The position numbers were made by a program, and so were the translations under genes. From the NCBI GenBank assembly GCA_031260765.1, contig JAISKX010000172.1, positions 1-5,958 of the forward strand: a stretch of DNA of 5,958 bases, written 5' to 3'. Below the pieces are notes generated by a model. That model saw only the letters and a program-made list of their open reading frames with translations. It did no database searches and was not told the DNA's origin. Of this stretch, positions 1 through 5,025 are shown piece after piece (positions within the stretch are counted from its first letter, which is position 1; the number at the start of each line of letters is the position of its first letter). Source of the DNA: Endomicrobium sp. (GTDB lineage: Bacteria; Elusimicrobiota; Endomicrobiia; Endomicrobiales; Endomicrobiaceae).

Positions 1-1259
1 TTTGGTCTGAGGAAAACAGATTTCAAAAAATGCTTGAAGTTGAGATTTTTGCGGCAGAGGCTATGTCTCAAATAGGGCTTGTGCCTAAAAAATCCGTTGA
101 AATTATCAAAAAGAAAGCCAAAATCAATGTCTCAAGAATCAATGAGATAGAAAAAACCGTCAAACACGATGTAATCGCTTTTTTGACTGCCGTTGTAGAA
201 ACAATAGGCAAAGACGGCAGATTTTTGCATTTGGGTATGACTTCTTCCGATGTTTTAGACACTGCCACAGGCGCTCAATTGAGACAATCAACAAAATTGC
301 TTATAGCCGAGACAAAAAAACTCTCTTCATTGCTTGCCAAACTCGCCAAGAAATACAAAATGACTCCAATAATGGGCAGAACGCACGGCGTTCACGCCGA
401 GCCTACCACTTTTGGCTTAAAAGTTGCAGGCTGGTATTGCGAGATAGAGCGCTCTATCAAAAGACTTGAATTTGCTTTGGAAACGGTAAGTTATGGCAAA
501 ATCTCAGGCGCAGTAGGCACTATGGCTCATTTAGACCCAAAAGTTGAAAAGTATATATGCCAAAAAATGGGCTTAAAACCAGAGCCTATATCCACACAAA
601 TTGTCCCGCGCGACAGACATTCTATATATCTCTCCACCATAGCCCATCTCGGCGCGGCTCTTGAAAGGATCGCCACAGAAATCAGACATTTGCAAAGAAC
701 AGAAGTTGCCGAAGCCGAAGAGCCATTTACCAAAGGACAAAAAGGTTCTTCCGCTATGCCTCACAAAAGAAATCCAATAATATCAGAAAATATCTGCGGC
801 TTGTCCCGCCTTTTGCGCGGATATGCCTCAACAGCTATGGAAAATATCGCCCTATGGCATGAAAGGGATATAAGCCATTCGTCCACTGAAAGAATTATGC
901 TGCCCGACGCTTCTGAAATTATTCATTATATGTTGATAAGAATGCAGTATTTGATTGAGGGTTTAAATGTCTATCCCAAAAATATGCAATCAAATTTAGA
1001 CAAAACAAAAGATGTCATTTTTTCAGGAACTCTTTTGCTTTCTCTTGTGGACAAAGGGCTTTCAAGGGAAGAGGCTTATATTATGGTTCAATCTGCCGCT
1101 TTTGACGCAAGGGAAAACAAAATCTCCCTTGAAGAAGCCTGCATAAAAAGCGCGGACATAAAGAAATATCTATCTCTCGCAGAAATCAAAAGGGATTGTG
1201 ATATAAAATTGCAGTATAAAAATGTGGATTTTTTGTTTAAAAGGGCATTTAAAGCCTAA
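1..1259 (+). CDS. purB: Adenylosuccinate lyase, 5' partial
   Basis: Adenylosuccinate lyase of the fumarase/aspartase superfamily removes fumarate from SAICAR and from adenylosuccinate, acting twice in purine and AMP synthesis in the cytoplasm. The reading frame stays open leftward from the ATG at 30 to the window edge and reads WSEENRFQKMLEVE from position 3. This matches the conserved N-terminal stretch of PurB, so the true start lies outside the window. Counting W as residue 1, the catalytic histidines fall at 55 (KHD) and 128 (RTHGVHAEP), and the loop serine of the family signature GSSAMPHKRNP is at 249. Adding 13 gives the B. subtilis positions as I remember them (H68, H141, S262), so about 13 residues are missing and the full length would be about 431 aa. 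TSSD at 80-83 is also conserved. The gene converges on tRNA-Glu 36 bases away, with no obvious terminator between them. Confidence 0.97.
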   Translation, partial: WSEENRFQKMLEVEIFAAEAMSQIGLVPKKSVEIIKKKAKINVSRINEIEKTVKHDVIAFLTAVVETIGKDGRFLHLGMTSSDVLDTATGAQLRQSTKLLIAETKKLSSLLAKLAKKYKMTPIMGRTHGVHAEPTTFGLKVAGWYCEIERSIKRLEFALETVSYGKISGAVGTMAHLDPKVEKYICQKMGLKPEPISTQIVPRDRHSIYLSTIAHLGAALERIATEIRHLQRTEVAEAEEPFTKGQKGSSAMPHKRNPIISENICGLSRLLRGYASTAMENIALWHERDISHSSTERIMLPDASEIIHYMLIRMQYLIEGLNVYPKNMQSNLDKTKDVIFSGTLLLSLVDKGLSREEAYIMVQSAAFDARENKISLEEACIKSADIKKYLSLAEIKRDCDIKLQYKNVDFLFKRAFKA

Positions 1260-1295
1260 TAGTATAAAGAATGGAAGGATAGTTTTTTGAAATTT

Positions 1296-1371
1296 TGGCG
1301 CCCCCAACGAGAGTTGAACTCGTGTCGCATGATTGAAAATCATGTGTCCTAGACCACTAGACGATAGGGGC
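1296..1371 (-). tRNA. tRNA-Glu (anticodon UUC), CCA encoded
   Basis: The minus strand folds into a full cloverleaf. The acceptor stem GCCCCTA pairs with TGGGGGC with one G-U wobble. The anticodon stem CATGA/TCATG closes the loop TTTTCAA with anticodon TTC, and the T stem is ACGAG/CTCGT. The 5' part (TCGTCTAGTGG) is typical of bacterial tRNA-Glu. The discriminator is G and CCA is encoded at 1298-1296. It lies 48 bases downstream of tRNA-Lys on the same strand, so the two are probably one transcript. No clear hairpin terminator follows before the convergent purB end. Confidence 0.96.
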
Positions 1372-1419
1372 AAAAGGTTTGTTTGACTTGCAGGTTGGCT
1401 TTGAAATGAAATAAAAAAA

Positions 1420-1492
1420 TGAGCCCGGTGCGGCTCGAACGCACGACAACCTCATTAAAAGTGAGGTGCTCTACCGACTGAGCTACGGGCCC
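1420..1492 (-). tRNA. tRNA-Lys (anticodon UUU), no encoded CCA
   Basis: A cloverleaf on the minus strand: acceptor GGGCCCG pairs with CGGGCTC (one G-U), D stem GCTC/GAGC, anticodon stem CCTCA/TGAGG around the loop CTTTTAA (anticodon TTT), and T stem GTGCG/CGCAC with loop TTCGAGC. The discriminator is A at 1420. The next bases in the transcript are TTT, so CCA must be added by the CCA-adding enzyme. It is the first gene of the Lys-Glu pair, and a candidate promoter lies about 70 bases upstream. Confidence 0.96.
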
Positions 1493-1567
1493 ATATTTGC
1501 TTATTGACGCTTCAAAAACCCAAAAAAAAAGAACCAGCGCAACAACTATTAAAATTACGACGCGCGG

Positions 1568-1597
1568 AGTATAGCAAATTTGATTTTAAAAAAGCAA
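1568..1597 (-). promoter_or_regulatory. Candidate promoter of tRNA-Lys/tRNA-Glu
   Basis: On the minus strand, -35 TTGCTT (1597-1592) and -10 TATACT (1573-1568) are separated by 18 bases. The -10 matches TATAAT at five of six positions. The predicted start is near 1561, leaving a leader of about 70 bases before tRNA-Lys that would be removed by processing. The -35 overlaps one arm of the palindrome at 1594-1619. This is a consensus-based call only. Confidence 0.55.
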
Positions 1598-1619
1598 ATT
1601 CAATGTTAATTGAATTTGC
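1594..1619. repeat. Perfect 11-bp inverted repeat, 4-base loop
   Basis: GCAAATTCAAT and its exact complement flank the loop GTTA. Read on the minus strand it is followed at once by six T (1593-1588), so it could act as a weak, AT-rich intrinsic terminator for leftward transcription. Alternatively it could be an operator, because it overlaps the -35 of the tRNA-Lys promoter. Nothing in the window decides between these readings. Confidence 0.6.
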
Positions 1620-1680
1620 CGCGCCGTAGCTTCAGCGAAGGCGGACTGACGGATATATGCGGCTAAAGCCGCGATACACA
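1620..1680. repeat. GC-rich hairpin patch, possible dispersed intergenic repeat
   Basis: A GC-rich island in AT-rich intergenic DNA. It contains CTTC-AGC-GAAG flanked by GCC/GGC (about 1624-1643) and the perfect 6-bp stem GCGGCT-AA-AGCCGC at 1659-1672. The composition differs from the surroundings, and the hairpins have no T-run after them, so they do not look like terminators. It resembles REP-like intergenic repeats, but only one copy is visible here. Confidence 0.35.
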
Positions 1681-1762
1681 CAGCTGAGTAAAATTAAGCG
1701 CAACAGTATATTCTCTTTGCCTTTCTCTCATTTTAAAAATATCACAGATAAATAAACGGTTT

Positions 1763-1792
1763 TTGTTATTGAAAAAGCAAGGAAAATCTAAT
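1763..1792 (+). promoter_or_regulatory. Weak candidate promoter of the HerA-like gene
   Basis: TTGTTA (1763-1768) and TCTAAT (1787-1792) are 18 bases apart. The -10 matches five of six consensus bases and the -35 four of six. The predicted start, near 1799, would give a leader of about 50 bases before the ATG at 1850. In DNA this AT-rich such matches also arise by chance. Confidence 0.3.
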
Positions 1793-1840
1793 CAATATCC
1801 CATATTTTTAGCAAATTGGACAAAAATTATTAATAATCGC

Positions 1841-1846
1841 AGGAGG
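1841..1846 (+). promoter_or_regulatory. Ribosome binding site deciding the ATPase start
   Basis: A perfect AGGAGG lies three bases before ATG 1850. The spacing is short, but no other in-frame start nearby has any such site. It argues against the in-frame TTG at 1763, which would add 29 residues that look like translated intergenic DNA. Confidence 0.8.
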
Positions 1847-1849
1847 TTT

Positions 1850-3463
1850 ATGAAAACATTTGACAAAGATTCTTTTTTGGGTTTTGTTTCTAAAATAGAG
1901 GCGGGATATATTGATATTTATTTTCCGTCTTCTGAGGTTTTTAACAAAGGCAGGGGACAAGTCGGCGGATTTGTTGTAATTGACGGCGGACAATTTGGTT
2001 TTTTGGCGAGAATGGATTCATTGAATTTGCATAAACAAGAAAATGAAATAATTAAAGATAGCAGTTCACAGTTTTCTGTATCTGGCCGGGCTGAAATTTT
2101 GCTTGTTTTTGAGACAAAAAATCCAGATAATGTTCAAAAGACTGCATTTCAATATCCTAATATAGGCGCTCAAGTTTTTTCTTGTTCTGATGAACAAATA
2201 CAAAAATATATTGAATCATTCGGCAAAAAAACTCCCCAAGAAATTTGTATTCCGCTTGGAGCTTTTGTATCAAGCGGCTCAATCAAGTGCAATATATCTT
2301 TAAACGCTCTTTTTCAAAGACATTGCGCTGTGGTCGGAACGACAGGCGGCGGTAAAAGCTGGACTCTTGCCAAATTGATGGAATCTGTTTCTAAAAATTC
2401 TAAAACAAAAATGATTTTATTTGACGCCGCAGGAGAATACGGCTCTTTAAAAACAAAATCTTTGGTTTTGGGAGAGGACTCTTATTTTCCTTATCAAAAA
2501 TTATCAATCCCAGATTTATTTATTTTGCTAAGGCCTCAAGGCGAATCCCAAAAACCCACTTTGCTTGAAGCAATCCGCTCTCTAAAAATCGCGAAATTGT
2601 CTCAAAAAGGAGATATTTTTAAGAAAGCCTATAATCCCCGCAAAGAATATAATGATTTGTATAGACAATATTGCGTAGACATTGAAAACAATCTATGCGA
2701 TTTTGAAATATCCAATTTGATTGCTCAGATAAAAGAAGAATGCGTCCTATATTTTGCCGACGCTTGGGGCGCGGCTGATATAAAACTCTATGATTTGCAA
2801 GCCTCTTTAATCAATAAAATAGCCAATATGTTAAACACAGCCCTTTTCAATAAGCTTTTTGGCTTTAAAGACATCCCTCAAAATTTTGTTTCCATAATAT
2901 ATGCTATTGAGAAATTTCTTGCCCCATCCCAAAAAGAAGACAATATATTGAGAATTAACTTAGAAAATGTTTCTTCTTCATTTAGCGCTAAAGAAATACT
3001 TGCCAATGCTATCGGCTCATATCTGCTAAATAAAGCGAGAAATAGAGATTTTAAAGAAAATCCAATCATTTTATTTATTGATGAAGCTCATCAATTCTTA
3101 AACAGAAAATCCAATATAGACAATGCCGATTATCAGCCTTTGGAAGCTTTTGATTTAATCGCCAAAGAGTGCAGAAAATTCGGTTTATTCCTATGCCTTG
3201 CCACTCAAATGCCCCGCGATATTCCAGAAGGCGCTCTAAGCCAAATAGGAACTTTTATTGTTCACAGATTGATAAATGAAAGGGATAAAGCGGTGATAGA
3301 AAACGCCGCTTCTTCTGCGGGCAAAGATATTCTGTCTTTTCTTCCCTCATTAGGCGCAGGCGAGGCTTTGCTCATAGGCATAGATTTTCAAATGCCGCTA
3401 TTATTAAAGATAGACAAACCCCAAAACCCACCCCATTCAGACACCCCAATATTGAAATCGTAA
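1850..3463 (+). CDS. HerA-like HAS-barrel/DUF87 ATPase
   Basis: A 537-residue P-loop ATPase of the HerA/FtsK superfamily. Known members form hexameric DNA-translocating motors. Residues about 1-100 look like the N-terminal HAS barrel (FLGFVSKIEAGYIDIYF, then FGFLARMDSL). The motor core has Walker A GTTGGGKS (163-170, Lys169), the HerA-type DxxGEY motif as DAAGEY (192-197), Walker B ILFIDEAHQF (Asp411, Glu412), a sensor Gln in ATQMPRD (Gln453) and the arginine-finger-like VHR (Arg473). A helical insert lies between the Walker motifs. All key residues are present, so it should be active. It sits alone between two tRNA units with no NurA, SIR2 or other nuclease gene beside it, so its partner and role (DNA-end processing, chromosome maintenance or defence) are unknown. 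Base use looks like that of its neighbours. A hairpin terminator follows. Confidence 0.85.
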   Translation: MKTFDKDSFLGFVSKIEAGYIDIYFPSSEVFNKGRGQVGGFVVIDGGQFGFLARMDSLNLHKQENEIIKDSSSQFSVSGRAEILLVFETKNPDNVQKTAFQYPNIGAQVFSCSDEQIQKYIESFGKKTPQEICIPLGAFVSSGSIKCNISLNALFQRHCAVVGTTGGGKSWTLAKLMESVSKNSKTKMILFDAAGEYGSLKTKSLVLGEDSYFPYQKLSIPDLFILLRPQGESQKPTLLEAIRSLKIAKLSQKGDIFKKAYNPRKEYNDLYRQYCVDIENNLCDFEISNLIAQIKEECVLYFADAWGAADIKLYDLQASLINKIANMLNTALFNKLFGFKDIPQNFVSIIYAIEKFLAPSQKEDNILRINLENVSSSFSAKEILANAIGSYLLNKARNRDFKENPIILFIDEAHQFLNRKSNIDNADYQPLEAFDLIAKECRKFGLFLCLATQMPRDIPEGALSQIGTFIVHRLINERDKAVIENAASSAGKDILSFLPSLGAGEALLIGIDFQMPLLLKIDKPQNPPHSDTPILKS

Positions 3464-3472
3464 ATATTGTGG

Positions 3473-3498
3473 GGGCAGACCCATGTGTCTGCCCATTT
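3473..3498 (+). terminator. Hairpin after the HerA-like gene; terminator or dispersed repeat
   Basis: GGGCAGAC and its exact complement GTCTGCCC surround CCATGT, starting nine bases after the stop codon, and ATTTTA follows. The stem is strong but the T-run is short. The motif resembles GGGCAGAC...GTCTGCCC palindromes that I recall as repeated intergenic elements in various bacteria. It could therefore be a mobile or REP-like repeat serving as a terminator. Confidence 0.5.
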
Positions 3499-3510
3499 TA
3501 CTGCGTTTCG

Positions 3511-3539
3511 TTGACTTAAAGAATTTATTTAAGTAGAAT
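3511..3539 (+). promoter_or_regulatory. Strong promoter of tRNA-Ile2
   Basis: TTGACT (3511-3516) and TAGAAT (3534-3539) match the sigma70 boxes at five of six bases each, with the optimal 17-base spacer. The predicted start is near 3546, about ten bases before the tRNA. Confidence 0.85.
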
Positions 3540-3555
3540 TCGCCCTCGTTTTAGG

Positions 3556-3629
3556 GGACCTGTAGCTCAGTTGGTTAGAGCAATCGACTCATAATCGATT
3601 GGTCGTAGGTTCAAGTCCTACCAGGTCCA
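3556..3629 (+). tRNA. tRNA with anticodon CAU, probably tRNA-Ile2 (lysidine)
   Basis: A complete cloverleaf: acceptor GGACCTG/CAGGTCC, D stem GCTC/GAGC, anticodon stem ATCGA/TCGAT around CTCATAA (anticodon CAT), and T stem GTAGG/CCTAC. Discriminator A; CCA is not encoded. CAU can mean initiator Met, elongator Met or Ile2. The pairs C4-G69 and C5-G68 and the sequence CGACTCATAATCG followed by TTGGTCG match the E. coli Ile2 tRNA. C4-G69 and C5-G68 are known recognition elements for TilS, which modifies C34 to lysidine. Perfect pairing at 1-72 argues against the initiator. Elongator Met is the remaining alternative. It has its own promoter and terminator. Confidence 0.8.
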
Positions 3630-3646
3630 GTGTGATTAAAATTAAA

Positions 3647-3674
3647 CTCTTGATTGAAAAATCAAGGGTTTTTT
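3647..3674 (+). terminator. Intrinsic terminator of tRNA-Ile2
   Basis: CTCTTGATT pairs with AATCAAGGG around a GAAA loop (nine pairs, one G-U), followed by six T at 3669-3674. It separates the tRNA-Ile2 unit from the tRNA-Val promoter. Confidence 0.9.
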
Positions 3675-3702
3675 CATTTTATAGCTCATTTTTTGTCCTT
3701 TT

Positions 3703-3731
3703 TTGCATTGAATGCCCAAAATGTGTATAAT
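3703..3731 (+). promoter_or_regulatory. Strong promoter of tRNA-Val and probably the genes after it
   Basis: TTGCAT (3703-3708) and a perfect TATAAT (3726-3731) are separated by 17 bases. The start should be near 3738, ten bases before tRNA-Val. It is the last clear promoter before the zinc-ribbon gene and rnpB, so it may drive both. Confidence 0.85.
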
Positions 3732-3747
3732 TCGCACCGTTCAAAAA

Positions 3748-3822
3748 GGGTAGTTGGCTCAGTGGAAGAGCGCTCGCCTCACACGCGAGAGGTCATAGGT
3801 TCAATCCCTATACTACCCACCA
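3748..3822 (+). tRNA. tRNA-Val (anticodon CAC), CCA encoded
   Basis: A cloverleaf with acceptor GGGTAGT/ACTACCC, D stem GCTC/GAGC, anticodon stem CTCGC/GCGAG around the loop CTCACAC (anticodon CAC) and T stem ATAGG/CCTAT. The discriminator is A and CCA is encoded at 3820-3822. The next gene's start codon is only 21 bases further on, with no terminator between. Release of the tRNA 3' end would therefore also create the 5' end of the downstream mRNA. Confidence 0.96.
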
Positions 3823-3843
3823 TCTAAATTAAAAGGGGTGTCA

Positions 3844-4557
3844 ATGGAAAATCTTATACAGGATTTAGAGGCTTTATCTCAATTGCAGGATTTTGACAAT
3901 AAAATCAACAAAGCAAAACAAAACATTCTATCATCTCCCGCCAAAATTGAAGCAAAAAATCAAGAATTATCGCTAAAAAAAGAGAAATTATCCGCTATAA
4001 AGAAGGATTTTGTAGCTTCTTCATCATCAATTAAAGAACAAGAGGCTCAATTGGCTCAAAAAGAGCAGGCTATAGGCAAATACAATGCCGAATTGAATTC
4101 AACAAAGACAAATGCCGCATATACAGCTTTGATTGAGCAAATCAATAAGGCAAAAGCCGATATAAGCATTATAGAAGATAAAATCCTATCTCTTTTGGAC
4201 GGCATTGATTCCAATTCTGATTCTGTTAAAAAGGCTGAAAGCGAATTTAAAGAGTTTGAGGCTAAAATCAAAGCAGACATAGTCCAAATAGAAGAAGAAG
4301 CCAAAAAGAGTCAAAACAATATAACTGATATAGAAAAGGCAAGACAAGAACATAAGTCTAAAATCTCTACAAAAATATTGGAGCAATATGAGAGAATTCG
4401 CGAAGGCAATGGCGGGGCAGGTTTATCTTTTGTGGAAAACGGCGCTTGCTCTATGTGCGGGCTTGTATTAAGACCTCAATTGGTAAATCAAGTAAAAAAG
4501 AATACAGAGTTGGTCTTTTGCGATGGCTGCTCAAGCATATTGTTTTATAAGTCTTAA
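3844..4557 (+). CDS. Coiled-coil C4 zinc-ribbon protein (DUF164/COG1579)
   Basis: A 237-residue protein, the usual size for this family. Residues about 5-180 are a long charged heptad-like coiled coil rich in Lys, Glu and Ala (probably an antiparallel hairpin). The C-terminal zinc ribbon has CSMC (Cys202, Cys205) and CDGC (Cys226, Cys229). The family includes Helicobacter pylori HP0958, which affects flagellar gene expression through RpoN and flaA mRNA. In most bacteria the function is unknown, although the zinc ribbon is generally taken as a nucleic-acid-binding element. The start at ATG 3844 is chosen because AAGGGG (3833-3838) lies five bases before it. An in-frame GTG at 3838 would overlap that site. 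It sits between tRNA-Val and rnpB, 15 bases from the latter, which suggests co-expression and fits a role with RNA, though that is inference. Confidence 0.9.
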   Translation: MENLIQDLEALSQLQDFDNKINKAKQNILSSPAKIEAKNQELSLKKEKLSAIKKDFVASSSSIKEQEAQLAQKEQAIGKYNAELNSTKTNAAYTALIEQINKAKADISIIEDKILSLLDGIDSNSDSVKKAESEFKEFEAKIKADIVQIEEEAKKSQNNITDIEKARQEHKSKISTKILEQYERIREGNGGAGLSFVENGACSMCGLVLRPQLVNQVKKNTELVFCDGCSSILFYKS

Positions 4558-4570
4558 AAAGGTCTTTTAA

Positions 4571-4973
4571 ATTCAGCCGGACGCGCAATCGCTGCGCTGG
4601 AAGATGAAGCGTAGAGGAAAGTCCGAACTTTACTTGTCTTAATATGCTGATGTATATTAGGGCAAAAAACGGTAGCAGGCAATTCCTGCAGAGCGTAAGC
4701 TCAGAGGTGCGAACAGAGACGCTTTCGCTGGAAACAGCGGAGGTTCCCGCCTTCGGTTTCACCTACGGCGTGGTAAAACCCGCCTCTGGTTTTATCTAAG
4801 GCGTGGAAAGTTTTATAGCAATATAAAATGTGAAACGGCTAAATCCTTACCGGAATGCAAGGCAGATGTTTTGCTGCTTGAGCATTAAAAGCGATTTTAA
4901 TGCCAGAGAAATGATTGCGGTTGCGCGGCGCAAGCCGCTCAATACAGAATTCGGTGTATAGTCCGGCTGATAA
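4571..4973 (+). ncRNA. rnpB: RNase P RNA, type-A-like
   Basis: The catalytic RNA that removes 5' leaders from tRNA precursors, with protein partner RnpA. P1 is a perfect nine-pair helix (CAGCCGGAC 4574-4582 with GTCCGGCTG 4961-4969). P2 is ACGC/GCGT. CR-I (GAGGAAAGTCCGAA, 4614-4627) and CR-V (ACAGAATTCGG, 4944-4954) would form P4. P8 (GCAGG/CCTGC, 4675-4689), P9 (GAGC-GTAA-GCTC, 4691-4702), CR-II (4707-4720), a CR-III-like GTGAAAC (4830-4836), P18 with a GCGA loop (4882-4903) and CR-IV (AGAGAAATGATT, 4905-4916) are all recognisable. At about 400 nt it is normal in length. Oddities: an enlarged region between CR-II and CR-III with a duplicated hairpin, no visible P13/P14 after CR-III, and a short P15 loop without GGU. 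No good promoter lies directly upstream. The exact ends are estimated from P1. Confidence 0.95.
4746..4806 (+). repeat. Tandemly duplicated 28-nt hairpin inside rnpB
   Basis: Two 28-base units (4746-4773 and 4779-4806) agree at 23 of 28 bases, with TAAAA between them (period 33). Each folds into a hairpin with the outer stem CGCC/GGCG and an inner 3-bp stem, GGT/ACC in the first and GGT/ATC in the second (with a G-U pair). The changes therefore keep the fold. They sit in the P12 region, between CR-II and CR-III. Confidence 0.85.
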
Positions 4974-5012
4974 ACAACAGATTTTCTCTCTACTCTTTTC
5001 TAACTATATTAT

Positions 5013-5020
5013 AGGAGGTG
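5013..5020 (+). promoter_or_regulatory. Ribosome binding site deciding the TauE/SafE start
   Basis: AGGAGGTG, five bases before ATG 5026, is a near-perfect Shine-Dalgarno sequence. It rules out the longer frame that opens at TTG 4915 inside RNase P RNA. Confidence 0.9.
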
Positions 5021-5025
5021 AACAA

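Larger units (their letters stand above)
1498..1849. other. Gene-free region between divergent tRNA-Lys and HerA-like gene
   Basis: These 350 bases separate two divergently transcribed units, and I see no convincing gene in either strand. They hold the candidate tRNA-Lys promoter (1568-1597, minus strand), a perfect palindrome (1594-1619), a GC-rich patch with short hairpins (about 1620-1680), an AT-rich stretch with a weak promoter candidate for the ATPase gene, and that gene's ribosome binding site. A run of nine A (1522-1530, T on the transcribed minus strand) lies in the tRNA leader without a stem before it. Confidence 0.7.

Noticed and set aside
30..32. ATG as the start of purB
   Set aside because: The frame is open to the left edge and encodes WSEENRFQK, the conserved PurB N-terminal region, so this Met is internal.
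1763..1765. TTG start for the HerA-like gene, 29 residues longer
   Set aside because: The added residues look like translated AT-rich intergenic DNA, and a perfect AGGAGG sits just before ATG 1850.
1850..3463. A HerA-based antiphage system
   Set aside because: No nuclease, SIR2, DUF4297 or other effector gene is adjacent within the window, so a system cannot be claimed; kept only as an orphan ATPase finding.
3556..3629. Initiator tRNA-Met
   Set aside because: The first acceptor pair is a normal G1-C72, whereas bacterial initiators have a mismatch there, and the anticodon arm resembles Ile2.
3838..3840. GTG start for the zinc-ribbon gene
   Set aside because: It overlaps the Shine-Dalgarno sequence; ATG 3844 has correct spacing.
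4451..4762. Minus-strand reading frame of about 103 codons
   Set aside because: It overlaps the zinc-ribbon gene and RNase P RNA in antisense, and shows no family motif or ribosome binding site.
4746..4806. Two spaced repeats as a minimal CRISPR array
   Set aside because: Only two imperfect units with a 5-base spacer, lying inside RNase P RNA; this is a duplicated helix.
4915..5025. N-terminal extension of the TauE/SafE protein from TTG 4915
   Set aside because: This stretch is the conserved 3' part of RNase P RNA (CR-IV to P1), and AGGAGGTG marks ATG 5026.
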